The position numbers were made by a program, and so were the translations under genes. From contig NZ_UWOD01000002.1 of the NCBI RefSeq assembly GCF_900604335.1, positions 1,240,001 through 1,304,000 of the forward strand: a stretch of 64,000 nt of DNA, given 5' to 3'. The stretch's first letter is position 1. Each line of letters begins with the position of its first letter. Of the stretch, positions 1 to 7,794 are shown piece by piece. The notes below the pieces were generated by a model, which ran no database searches, was not told the DNA's origin, and worked only from the letters and a program-made list of their open reading frames with translations. The DNA is from Intestinibacillus sp. Marseille-P6563. Lineage in GTDB: Bacteria > Bacillota > Clostridia > Oscillospirales > Butyricicoccaceae.

Positions 1-1163
1 CGATCGAAGCGCTGGGCGGCAAGACGCCGCTGGCCTTTGCCAAGACCCCGATGATCGACCAGCTGGCGCAGACGGGTGAAGTCGGCCTGGCCAAGACCAT
101 CCCGACCGGCATGAAACCGGGCAGCGATACGGCCAACCTCGCCGTACTGGGCTATGACCCGGAGAAATATTATTCGGGCCGCTCGCCGCTCGAAGCGCTG
201 AGTATCGGTGTGCCCATGCAGGCGACCGACATCGCCCTGCGCTGCAATACCGTCACCCTATCCGATGAACCCGGCGTTCCCTATGCCGAGCGCACCATCA
301 TCGACCACAGCGCCGATGAAATTTCGACCGCAGACGCAGCCCAGCTCATCGAAGCCGTGCGTCCGGTGTTTGAAAATGAAACCTATCAGTTCTATGTTGG
401 CACCAGCTACCGCCATTGCCTGATCTGGGCTGGCGGCGTCGTGCAGGACATCACGCCCCCGCATGACATCCTGGGCAAGGTCATCGGCGACTATCTGCCC
501 GAAGATCTCAAGCTGCGCGCCATGATGGAGCAGAGCTTTGACATTCTGGACAACCATCCGTTGAACGTCGCACGTGCCAAGGCGGGCAAAAACAAGGCCA
601 ATTCGCTCTGGTTCTGGGGCGCAGGCACCAAGCCGGCCCTGTCGTCGTTCACCGAAAAGACCGGCAAGCGCGGCGCAATGATTTCGGCCGTCGACCTGCT
701 CAAGGGCATCGCAGTCGGCGCAGGCATGCAGGTTCTGGAGGTCGAAGGCGCCACCGGCGGCCTGACCACCAACTACGAAGGCAAGGCGGCTGCGGCGGCC
801 AAGGCGCTGCTGGAGGACGGCAATGACTTTGCCTACATTCATGTCGAAGCGCCCGACGAAATGGGCCACCAGGGCAGCGTAGAGAACAAGGTCAAGGCCA
901 TTGAGTATCTGGATGGCCGCGTCATCCGTCCGCTGTACGACGCGCTGACGGCCTCGGGTGAGGATTTCCGCATGCTCATCCTGCCCGACCATCCGACGCC
1001 CATCCGCCTGCGTACGCACATCGGCGACCCGGTCCCCTATCTGCTGTATGACAGCACGGCTAAGCTGGGCACCGGCGCTCTTTACAATGAAGCATCGGCG
1101 CAGCAGACCGGCGTCTATATCGAAAAGGGCTACACCCTGATCGACCATCTGTTTGAGCGGTAA
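1..1163 (+). CDS. cofactor-independent phosphoglycerate mutase (5' partial)
   Basis: The reading frame is open from the first base (codons from position 3) to TAA at 1161-1163, so the N-terminus lies outside the window. The first residues read ALGGKTPLAFAKTPMID, followed by a GMKPGSDTANLAVLGYDP block. This is the N-terminal signature of the archaeal-type 2,3-bisphosphoglycerate-independent phosphoglycerate mutase (ApgM) in the alkaline-phosphatase superfamily. The C-terminal metal-site block (HVEAPDEMGHQG, later LPDHPTP) is also present. The enzyme interconverts 3- and 2-phosphoglycerate in glycolysis. About 10-20 N-terminal residues are missing. A strong terminator follows directly. Confidence 0.88.
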   Translation, partial: IEALGGKTPLAFAKTPMIDQLAQTGEVGLAKTIPTGMKPGSDTANLAVLGYDPEKYYSGRSPLEALSIGVPMQATDIALRCNTVTLSDEPGVPYAERTIIDHSADEISTADAAQLIEAVRPVFENETYQFYVGTSYRHCLIWAGGVVQDITPPHDILGKVIGDYLPEDLKLRAMMEQSFDILDNHPLNVARAKAGKNKANSLWFWGAGTKPALSSFTEKTGKRGAMISAVDLLKGIAVGAGMQVLEVEGATGGLTTNYEGKAAAAAKALLEDGNDFAYIHVEAPDEMGHQGSVENKVKAIEYLDGRVIRPLYDALTASGEDFRMLILPDHPTPIRLRTHIGDPVPYLLYDSTAKLGTGALYNEASAQQTGVYIEKGYTLIDHLFER

Positions 1164-1167
1164 CACA

Positions 1168-1199
1168 AAAGCGGCTCCCAAGTTGGGAGCCGCTTTTTT
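1168..1199. terminator. intrinsic terminator between convergent genes
   Basis: The stem AGCGGCTCCCA/TGGGAGCCGCT has a very short loop and is flanked by A and T runs. It can end the phosphoglycerate mutase transcript on the plus strand and the XRE pseudogene on the minus strand. Confidence 0.85.
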
Positions 1200-1200
1200 C

Positions 1201-1659
1201 TCAAACCAACTGATAGAACAAACCATGCTGGCTGCAATACCAGACCAGCTTGCCGTGCCCCAGCCGGGGCAGACGGGTCTGCAAATCCCATTCGGGATAC
1301 TGCCGCCGCAGCACCAGCGCATCGCCGGTCAACAGGGCGACAAAGCTGATGTAATGGTCCTTTTCCATCGGATGCCCGGAACTGACAAAATAGTCGTTTT
1401 CAATCAGTTCCACATTTAATTTTTCCTCCGCCTTGTACGGTGTCAGCGCGGTCAGCTTCTTGCCGCAGCAGGACAAACTGGTGTCGGCCGACGCGGTCAA
1501 AATATTCCCGCATTGCGGGCATACAAAAAATTTCAGGTGTTTCATATTGCCTCCTGTCCGTTCGTTTTCGCCCAGGTCGCCGGCCAGCAGGCCTTCCAAG
1601 TCGACCCCCAGCGCCCGCGACAGGTCGGGAAGCAAAGACACGTCTGGACAGCCGCCGCC
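1201..1659 (-). pseudogene. XRE-desulfoferrodoxin-like regulator, C-terminal part (split by element)
   Basis: On the minus strand the frame from the element junction reads GGGCPDVSLLPDLSRALGVD, the last helices of a Cro/C1 (XRE) DNA-binding domain. A zinc-binding CPQCG...CCGKK segment follows, then a desulfoferrodoxin-like domain with HPMEKDHYISF and a C-terminal CSQHG, which would be the iron ligands of superoxide-reductase relatives. The frame runs into element DNA and stops at 1672-1674. The missing N-terminal helices lie at 12077-12196, about 10.4 kb away. Joining the two at the deduced crossover restores SKWERGGGCPDVSLL, the expected XRE consensus. A shortened product from an internal GTG at 1641 is possible but would lack the recognition helix. 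Confidence 0.9.
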
Positions 1660-1680
1660 GGTTTCCCTTAGTTAAAGATA
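1641..1680. other. attL, left element-chromosome junction
   Basis: Chromosomal glycine codons of the split gene (1651-1659) meet the element's terminal repeat, which starts at 1660. The symmetry of the deduced attP puts the crossover dinucleotide at 1658-1659 (CC on plus, GG on the coding strand). The boundary is inferred from sequence and should be good to a few bases. Confidence 0.75.
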
Positions 1681-1702
1681 TTGTTGGGTATCTCAAGATG
1701 TG

Positions 1703-3325
1703 TCATTCGATTTTGCCGATAAAGCGGTAGAAGATTTCTACCTCCCGTTCCCGGCTTCCGTCCTCACTTTTGACCGCTTCATGGACAAGGATTTTTTCAA
1801 TCAGCGTATTCAGAAGTTCAGCCGTCAATTCTGTGGGATTGACATACTGTTTCATCAGACCTATCCACTTTTCAGCGTCAACCGCTGTCTGGGCGGCGGC
1901 CTCCATCGCTTCGTGAAGCCGTTCAATTTTTGCGTCCAATTCTCGCTGTTCGCCCTGATACTTTTCGGACAGCATATTGAAATTGTATTCTGTAATGCGT
2001 CCGGCAGACCAGTCCTCATACATTTTTGCAAACAGGGTGTCTACTTCTGCTTTGCGCTTTTCCGCCTTTTTCAGTTCGGCTGTCTGCCGCTTCCTTGCAG
2101 TATTGCGTTCCTTGTCGCTGGCGTTAAGTAGCCGTTTCAGAAGTTTGTCCCCATCCTGCTGTGCCAGCACAGACCAGTATTGCAGACGGGAAAGGACATA
2201 GGCGTAAAGCACATCATAGCGGATATAGTGCATGGAACACTGGTGCAATCCTTGCCCGTACTTGCTACAATGGTAGTGGGCATAGGGATTTTTGTTCTGG
2301 CTGTTCATACCATAGGCCAGCGACCAGCCGCAGTCCGCACATTTTACCAGCCCGGAAAATATCTGTGTTGTGCCGTTCTTCTGCCGTCTGCGCCTGTTGC
2401 AAATCTGCTCCTGTACTTGACGGAACACATCTTCGGAAATAATCGCTTCGTGGGTGTTCTCCACACGATACCATTCCTCTTTTGGCTTGCGTACTTTCTT
2501 CTTGTTTTTGAATGAAATATTGGTCTGCTTATTGTGGACGCTGTGTCCGATATAGGTTTCCTCTTTCAGAATACTTTTCACCTGCGCTATCGTCCACGCA
2601 TAGGCTTTTTCCTCCGGCGCTCCGGCATAGATATTTGCGAAAGTGCCGTATCTCTGGAAATTCAGCCAGCCGGGAGTAGGTACTTTTTCTTCGACCAAAA
2701 TCCGTGTAATGCTGGCGGCTCCCCGGCCATGAACGGCAAGGTCAAAAATCTTTTCGATAATCCACCTTGTTTCCGGGTCAATCAGAAGATGGCCTTTCTT
2801 ATCTGGGTCTTTGACATAGCCAAGCGGAGCATAGGCTCCATAGTGTGCGCCATTTGCGAACCGTGTCCGCATGGCCGCCTTTACCTTTTTGCTGGTCTGG
2901 CGGGCGTGCATTTCATTCAGAATGTTGAGGAATGGGGCAAGCTCATTCTCTCCGTTGATGGTGTCCACATTGTCATTGACAGCGATATAGCGGACGCCTT
3001 TGCTGGGAAAGTAGATTTCCGTGTACTGGCCGGTCAGAATGTAGTTTCTGCCTAAGCGGGATAAATCCTTCGTAACAACGCAGTTGATTTTCCTGTCCTC
3101 AATGTCATCAATCATTCTCTGAAAATCCGGCCTGTCAAAGTTCGTTCCAGACCATCCATCGTCGATATATTCATCTATGACATTCAGGCCATGCTCGGCG
3201 GCATATTGCCGGAGCATCATGCGTTGTGTCTGAATACTCCCGCTTTCTCCTTGCAGTTCATCGTCCCGGCTCAATCTCATATAAAGCGCCGTGTTGTAAA
3301 TCGTAGTATTGTAAGGTTGTTTCAC
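1703..3325 (-). CDS. large serine recombinase (site-specific integrase)
   Basis: This 540-residue protein integrates and excises the element. It has an N-terminal resolvase domain with YMRLSRDD (catalytic Ser at residue 19) and the DLSRLGRNY helix, then a recombinase domain (about 165-290). A zinc-ribbon domain (CADCGW...CSKY...CSMHY), a Lys/Glu-rich coiled coil and a C-terminal DUF4368-like tail follow, as in TnpX relatives. I place the start at the GTG at 3325, because AGGAGG lies about nine bases upstream; the longer frame to 3358 has no such site. It lies next to the left attachment site, as usual for its class. No excisionase was recognised. Confidence 0.93.
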   Translation of the reverse strand: MKQPYNTTIYNTALYMRLSRDDELQGESGSIQTQRMMLRQYAAEHGLNVIDEYIDDGWSGTNFDRPDFQRMIDDIEDRKINCVVTKDLSRLGRNYILTGQYTEIYFPSKGVRYIAVNDNVDTINGENELAPFLNILNEMHARQTSKKVKAAMRTRFANGAHYGAYAPLGYVKDPDKKGHLLIDPETRWIIEKIFDLAVHGRGAASITRILVEEKVPTPGWLNFQRYGTFANIYAGAPEEKAYAWTIAQVKSILKEETYIGHSVHNKQTNISFKNKKKVRKPKEEWYRVENTHEAIISEDVFRQVQEQICNRRRRQKNGTTQIFSGLVKCADCGWSLAYGMNSQNKNPYAHYHCSKYGQGLHQCSMHYIRYDVLYAYVLSRLQYWSVLAQQDGDKLLKRLLNASDKERNTARKRQTAELKKAEKRKAEVDTLFAKMYEDWSAGRITEYNFNMLSEKYQGEQRELDAKIERLHEAMEAAAQTAVDAEKWIGLMKQYVNPTELTAELLNTLIEKILVHEAVKSEDGSREREVEIFYRFIGKIE

Positions 3326-3424
3326 CGTAAAAATCCTCCTTCTAAAGAAACAACCCACGCTTACAATACTTTTGCTCTATGGCAATTATATCATAAGCGT
3401 GGGCGTGTTATCAATGATGGGCTA

Positions 3425-3619
3425 TCAGGTTGAAGCGGCTTTTTCTGCGGTATGCCGCACCACATCTACAATCAGATCACCGAGGGGCTTCCCGCCTGCG
3501 GCGAAGTGTTCGGAGATTTTTATACGGTTGTTCCCACATACAAAATACTGCGTGCCGTTCTCTGCTTGTATAACCTGCCCTGTTCGGGGTGTAAAAATAT
3601 CGCTTTCACTTTTTGCCAT
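3425..3619 (-). CDS. small element-encoded protein, unknown function
   Basis: The product is a 64-residue protein starting MAKSESDIFTPRTGQVIQ. GGAGG stands seven bases before the ATG at 3619, which argues that the gene is real and that this start is right. The protein has no membrane segment or recognisable catalytic motif. It lies between the relaxase and recombinase genes on the same strand and may share their transcript. Small proteins at this position occur in related mobilizable elements (TnpW-type annotations), but the similarity I can see is too weak to name it. Confidence 0.6.
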   Translation of the reverse strand: MAKSESDIFTPRTGQVIQAENGTQYFVCGNNRIKISEHFAAGGKPLGDLIVDVVRHTAEKAAST

Positions 3620-3691
3620 CCAGTGTCCTCCATATTCAGTTTTCAAGGTACAATGCCGCACAAAGGCGGCGAAAATTTCTGCTTATATCTA

Positions 3692-4636
3692 TCACCTTTC
3701 CTTTACCGTGTGCCGCTGCTGACGTTTCAGTTCCGCCAGTATATCCGGCGGGATACGGTCAACCAGCCGCTGTAAATTGTCCAGTTCGCTTTTCAGCTTT
3801 GCCCGTTCCATCGTATCTTTCATCTTTCCTTTTTCGCTGGCCTTTGCCCTTGCTTCCAACTTCTCATTCTCCGCCAGCAGGTCATTGATTGTGACCTTGT
3901 ACTTTTTCAACTGCCCGGAGAAATTCTCCATCTGCGGGAACCACTTTTTCAGCATGGAGAGGGCTTCCTCTTTTTTCTTTCCGGCGTTCAGCGGGTTAAT
4001 GCCGTCCAGTGTGGCTTCAATGGCTCTTGCCTGCCGGGAGAGGGAAACCGCCTGTTTGAAAAGCCGGGTGGGGATATGCTTCCGGCCTGTCCTGCTGGCG
4101 CTCTCCCCACGCTCCAAGTCAGGATATTTCTCCACCATATAGGCGTGAAAATCGTCCTGCCACTTCGTCAGGTTTGCCCGGTTGCCGATAATCTCCTTTG
4201 CACACAGGCGGTTGTCCTTTGTCAGCGGAACAAAGGTCAAATGCAGGTGGGGCGTTTTCTCGTCCATGTGTACCACCGCCGACACGATATTTTCCCGTCC
4301 TACCCGGCCAATGAGGAAGTCCGCCGCCCTCTGGAAAAACGCCTGTATCTCCTTTGGGGATTTCCCCTTGAAAAACTCCGGGCTGGCAGTTACCAGCGTA
4401 TCGACAAACCGTGTGCTGTCCTTGCGGGTTCGGCACCCGGCCTGCTCAATCCGGCTCTGAATGAAGTGGTAATAGCGTCCCTCCGGCTTGACGATATGGA
4501 AGTTGTATTTGCTCCGGCTTGTGTCAATGTCGGGATTGCTGGCATACTGTTCTTTCTGTCTTTCGTGATGGGCTTCCAGCGGCCTTGCCGGGTTGCCCTT
4601 GTGCTTCTCAAACCGTAAAATTGCGTGTTGTGCCAT
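3692..4636 (-). CDS. mobV: MobV-family relaxase (Mob/Pre plasmid recombination enzyme)
   Basis: This 314-residue protein nicks DNA at oriT and leads single-strand transfer when a helper conjugation system is present. The N-terminus reads MAQHAILRFEKHKGN, and the metal-binding HMDEKTPHLHL motif sits at residues 123-133; both are typical of Mob_Pre/MobV relaxases. The last third (from about 215) is a Lys/Glu-rich coiled coil, the usual dimerisation part. AAAGGAG precedes the ATG. The upstream 180 bases, rich in inverted repeats, are the likely oriT. Confidence 0.92.
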   Translation of the reverse strand: MAQHAILRFEKHKGNPARPLEAHHERQKEQYASNPDIDTSRSKYNFHIVKPEGRYYHFIQSRIEQAGCRTRKDSTRFVDTLVTASPEFFKGKSPKEIQAFFQRAADFLIGRVGRENIVSAVVHMDEKTPHLHLTFVPLTKDNRLCAKEIIGNRANLTKWQDDFHAYMVEKYPDLERGESASRTGRKHIPTRLFKQAVSLSRQARAIEATLDGINPLNAGKKKEEALSMLKKWFPQMENFSGQLKKYKVTINDLLAENEKLEARAKASEKGKMKDTMERAKLKSELDNLQRLVDRIPPDILAELKRQQRHTVKER

Positions 4637-4818
4637 TCTGCTCCTTTCCCCATTCCTTTCCTATCCGGGGTTTTCCACAGGGAAAATCCCGCAGAAAATA
4701 GCTCGGATAGGATTGGAATGGATAGAATATAAATCAGTCTTTTTATCTTTGTATTTCTATATACCGTCCGGTTTTCGTACGTCTCAGGAGTGATTTCCGT
4801 ACTTCATGGGTACGGTTT
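4637..4818. other. candidate oriT region
   Basis: This non-coding stretch lies between the relaxase and repA genes. It contains CCTATCC...GGATAGG as an outer inverted repeat around TTTTCC...GGAAAA, a GAATATAAA stretch like that in MobV origins, and the hairpin CCGTAC/GTACGG (4797-4815). MobV origins usually lie just upstream of the mob gene, which fits. The nick site was not identified. Confidence 0.4.
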
Positions 4819-5214
4819 TCAGTCCTCCGGTGTACCAGAACGGGATTTCTTAAAGTCGGTGTTTGGAACCGCTTCATAGGATTTTGGGAAAATGCGGTTG
4901 GGTTTTCCACAGCCCTGCTTCTGGATCTCCACCAGTCCGGCGTATTGCAGTTCCCGCAGGGTATTCACCGCTTTCTGCCGCCCACAATGGAGCAGTGTGA
5001 CCACTTCACAGATAGGGTAATACAGGAAAATCCGTCCGCAGTCATCCGCCCACCCATTCTTGCGGGATAACTCTGTCCGGCGCAGGATAAAGGCGTACAG
5101 AACCTTTGCCTCGTTGGACAGGGGCTTGAATGTGGGGGCTTCAAAGAGAAAATTCGGGAGCCGGGTGAAGCTGAACGCCTTTTCCGGCTGGTGGATATAG
5201 ATGGTATTTGTCAT
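4819..5214 (-). CDS. RepA_N-type replication initiator
   Basis: This 131-residue protein carries the block LPNFLFEAPTFKPLSNEAKVLYAFILRRTELS, characteristic of the N-terminal winged-helix domain of RepA_N replication initiators in Firmicute plasmids and integrative elements. It is short compared with full plasmid RepA proteins (300+ residues) and has only the DNA-binding domain. It may support replication of the excised circle. It is on the same strand as the relaxase and the Cys-rich protein and probably shares their operon. Confidence 0.82.
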   Translation of the reverse strand: MTNTIYIHQPEKAFSFTRLPNFLFEAPTFKPLSNEAKVLYAFILRRTELSRKNGWADDCGRIFLYYPICEVVTLLHCGRQKAVNTLRELQYAGLVEIQKQGCGKPNRIFPKSYEAVPNTDFKKSRSGTPED

Positions 5215-5325
5215 AGTTCGTTTTGTGGACGGTTAGAAGCCCGTTTTCCGGGGCGGGCGATACTTTATACCACCTGCCCCGGTTTGGGGCTTGCAAAGCC
5301 TGATAAATCAAGGCTTTTTTCGCTC

Positions 5326-5739
5326 CTAACTGTCCACAGCAGACCTCCTTTTCCGTTCACTTTCTGTTTTCTGCCGCCTGTGAACTCTGGCGGCACAGCC
5401 GGGGCAGTATTTTGCCCGGTTGGATTTGGGGACGAACACGCCACCGCAGACCGCACAGCGTTTCAAGTCCTTATCCCGGAAAATTTCCGCTTCCAGCGTC
5501 CCGTCCAGCGGCAAGACCGCCCAGCGGAACCACTTACAGCAGACCGAGAAAGAAATCGTCTGCGGGCAGGTGCAGGTGTCCCCATCATCAAGGACAATGC
5601 AGTTGCCGTCCTCACAGCAACAACACTCCCGGCGTATCAGGCTGGCCGCCTGTTTTCTCTGCGCCGGTGTCATGCGGTAAAGGGAACCGTCCGGCCTGCG
5701 TTCCAGTGGCGGCAAGTCTTTATAGGGGTTATCTCTCAT
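5326..5739 (-). CDS. cysteine-rich VLP-domain protein
   Basis: The protein has 137 residues and many cysteines: CCCCEDGNC near residue 40, CTC and CC further on, and a C-terminal CAVCG...CPGC zinc-ribbon-like pair followed by a basic RRQKTESERKRR tail. This pattern matches the Cys_rich_VLP family often found beside RepA_N and Mob genes in Firmicute elements. The zinc fold and basic tail suggest nucleic-acid binding, but its role is unknown. The start at 5739 has GGAGG seven bases upstream. Confidence 0.8.
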   Translation of the reverse strand: MRDNPYKDLPPLERRPDGSLYRMTPAQRKQAASLIRRECCCCEDGNCIVLDDGDTCTCPQTISFSVCCKWFRWAVLPLDGTLEAEIFRDKDLKRCAVCGGVFVPKSNRAKYCPGCAARVHRRQKTESERKRRSAVDS

Positions 5740-5911
5740 GCGTTCCCTCCATTTTGCTTTCCGTTGCCGTTCTCCCCGAAAAGGTTTCCTGCCCCATTCC
5801 TGCGGCGTGTTCCGGCGTTGGCACGCTCCCCGCAGCTTCGGGACATTTTGTCTCGAAGTCCGGTTCCTTGCGGTGCTTCCCCAGCCGGGGTATTCCTTTT
5901 CGGACGGTCAT
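5729..5911 (-). CDS. possible small element protein, unknown
   Basis: This 60-codon frame ends inside the start region of the Cys-rich VLP gene, so the two would be coupled. The product (MTVRKGIPRLGKHRKEPDF...) has no recognisable domain. A stretch just inside it contains TTCGGGACA-TTTGTC, which recurs at about 11680 in the element's right end. It may be a short real gene or a repeated non-coding sequence that happens to be open. Confidence 0.3.
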   Translation of the reverse strand: MTVRKGIPRLGKHRKEPDFETKCPEAAGSVPTPEHAAGMGQETFSGRTATESKMEGTHER

Positions 5912-5962
5912 TCTGTTTTCAAGGTGCTGTCCATCGATGAACTACCCTAAGTCTACACGAAA

Positions 5963-6031
5963 AAAATGCAATCCCCGGAATTTTGCGAGAATTGCATTTT
6001 GATGAAGTTTACACTTTGGAAATTGCATTTT
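5963..6031. promoter_or_regulatory. candidate operator array for the element's XRE repressor
   Basis: The 10-mer ATTGCATTTT occurs at 5991-6000 and 6022-6031, and its exact reverse complement AAAATGCAAT occurs at 5963-5972. The last copy overlaps the -35 box of the XRE promoter. This is the arrangement expected for autorepression and for control of the divergent mobilization genes. The assignment to the XRE protein is inference. Confidence 0.6.
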
Positions 6032-6051
6032 TTACAATCATTCTGTATAAT
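6023..6051 (+). promoter_or_regulatory. sigma-70-type promoter for XRE repressor gene
   Basis: TTGCAT (6023-6028), a 17-base spacer, then TATAAT (6046-6051). Transcription would start near 6058, which excludes the longer reading frame from 5983 and supports the ATG at 6079. Confidence 0.85.
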
Positions 6052-6078
6052 GGAAGTATGCGGAGGAGGTGCGTATCT

Positions 6079-6876
6079 ATGGCTTTACCCGGAACACCCG
6101 GACAGCGGATTTCCGATTTATGCAACGGGAACCACATCACACAAAAGGAGCTTGCGGAGAAGATAGGGGTTTCCGCTTCCCAGTTGAGCCGCATTGTCAG
6201 CGGCGAAACGAGAACGGTCAGCAGTGATATTCTCATAGGCGTGGCAAAGGAATTTAAGGTATCGACAGACTACATACTGGGCTTATCCACCGTGAGCGTC
6301 CGTAAAAGCTACGATATTTCTGAATTAGGCTTGTCCGAGGGAGCCGTGAGGGGGCTCGTGACGGGTGCTGTTGATGTGCAAATCCTCAACCGCCTGTTGG
6401 AACACAGGAATTTCCCTAAGCTGATAGATTTGATACGGATTTATTTTCAGGACACAGCGGCAAAAGGCATAACAGCAAGAAACCAGCTTATCGAGATAGC
6501 AACGGCTTCCCTGTCCGACCTGATGAAAGAACACCCGGAACACCGGGCGGAAGCAAAGCAGGATTTACAGCTTTTGAACGCCCAGAAGATGGGGGAACAT
6601 GAGGCGGAGATTGAGAAAATCAAAAATGTGTTCCTTGCTATCCTGCGGGATATTAAGAAAGACATTGACAACGGGGAACAGCCGGGAGAAGCTGTGACCG
6701 CCGCGATGTTCCAAGCCATGCGGGACGCATTGGCGGAACAGAAGCAAAACCCGCTTTCCATTGACGATGTAGCGGCGATGGTTGCCGGACAGATCGGACA
6801 GCTTACGCCGATGGATGAAGAAACTGCCGACCTGTTCAAGCAGTTGGCAAAAAAGATGATGAAAGGAATAGAATAA
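6079..6876 (+). CDS. XRE-family transcriptional regulator of the element
   Basis: The product has 265 residues. An N-terminal Cro/C1 helix-turn-helix (ITQKELAEKIGVSASQLSRIVSGE) spans about residues 15-70; a long helical, Glu/Lys-rich C-terminal part probably mediates multimerisation. I chose the ATG at 6079 because GGAGGAGG stands nine bases before it and the promoter at 6023-6051 starts transcription only at about 6058. The gene diverges from repA/mob/recombinase, and the shared upstream region holds three copies of a 10-mer. A repressor of element maintenance and transfer genes is the likely role. Confidence 0.88.
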   Translation: MALPGTPGQRISDLCNGNHITQKELAEKIGVSASQLSRIVSGETRTVSSDILIGVAKEFKVSTDYILGLSTVSVRKSYDISELGLSEGAVRGLVTGAVDVQILNRLLEHRNFPKLIDLIRIYFQDTAAKGITARNQLIEIATASLSDLMKEHPEHRAEAKQDLQLLNAQKMGEHEAEIEKIKNVFLAILRDIKKDIDNGEQPGEAVTAAMFQAMRDALAEQKQNPLSIDDVAAMVAGQIGQLTPMDEETADLFKQLAKKMMKGIE

Positions 6877-6900
6877 TAGCCTGTTATTCGAGATAATAAT

Positions 6901-7671
6901 ATGCCATTAGTAAAGCATGACTACCCTGTTTTAGAGTACGATACCGCATCAAAAGCTGTTTTTCAGCCGGGAAATGGGAAAAAATGTTTTCCTGCAAAAG
7001 CAGTGTTTGCTTTTTTAGGAGACGAGGTTGAAAATTATGCACATACCCATGATGGAATACAGATAGATGAATTTGAAAGTGCAACAAGACGATATCCTAT
7101 TTATGAATGTCTTTATAATCAGGAGAAAATATGTCTATGTCCGGCTCCTGTGGGAAGTGCTGCTGCCGTCCAAGTTTTAGAATATTTAATTGCAGGGGGT
7201 GTAACAAAGATTATTTCCGTCGGCTCCTGCGGCGTATTGGAAGACATCCCGGAAAATAGATTTTTGATACCTGTTTCTGCATTGAGAGATGAGGGAACAT
7301 CTTACCATTATCTTCCTCCCTCCCGAGAAGTAGAGATTTCAAAGGCTGGTATAAATGCGATTGAATCTGCTTTAAGCCAAAAGAATATACCATATTGGGA
7401 AGTTAAAACATGGACAACAGACGGTTTTTATCGAGAAACAGTAGAAATGGTTCAGTATCGGAAAGAAGAGGGATGTCAAGTAGTAGAAATGGAATGTTCC
7501 GCATTGGCGGCGTGTGCAAAATTTAGAAAAGTTACATGGGCTATGCTGCTTTTTTCAGCCGATACTCTTGCAGACCCTCATAAATACCAAGAAAGAGAAT
7601 GGGGAAAAACAAGTATATCCATAGCCTTAGAATTAGCCTTAGACGCTGTTTTATCAGTTGTTGAGGAGTAA
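6901..7671 (+). CDS. nucleoside phosphorylase
   Basis: This 256-residue protein of the PNP/uridine phosphorylase superfamily has a phosphate-binding VGSAAAVQVLEYLIAGG segment, IISVGSCGVLEDI, and the VVEMECSALAACAKF block that contacts the ribose. These enzymes cleave purine or pyrimidine nucleosides with phosphate. The gene is clearly more A+T-rich than the chromosome and lies 24 bases after the XRE gene, so it is element cargo. It stands before the IS110 copy and the resistance gene. The substrate cannot be told from sequence. Confidence 0.85.
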   Translation: MPLVKHDYPVLEYDTASKAVFQPGNGKKCFPAKAVFAFLGDEVENYAHTHDGIQIDEFESATRRYPIYECLYNQEKICLCPAPVGSAAAVQVLEYLIAGGVTKIISVGSCGVLEDIPENRFLIPVSALRDEGTSYHYLPPSREVEISKAGINAIESALSQKNIPYWEVKTWTTDGFYRETVEMVQYRKEEGCQVVEMECSALAACAKFRKVTWAMLLFSADTLADPHKYQEREWGKTSISIALELALDAVLSVVEE

Positions 7672-7794
7672 AAATAAATACATATAGGAGTTAGTGTGAA
7701 AGTAAGCAACGTTCCAGCACAGAGGTCAAAAAGGCGCAGAAAGACGCCCCTGCAAACAATACATTTTGCAAGGTTGAAGCATATCCAACCAGAG

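Noticed and set aside
258-1322. 354-codon open frame on the minus strand over the phosphoglycerate mutase gene
   Set aside because: The plus frame has clear family motifs and correct codon bias; the minus frame is a shadow caused by high G+C and encodes no recognisable domain.
5983-6078. Longer N-terminus of the element's XRE protein
   Set aside because: The promoter places the transcript start near 6058, and GGAGGAGG fits the ATG at 6079.
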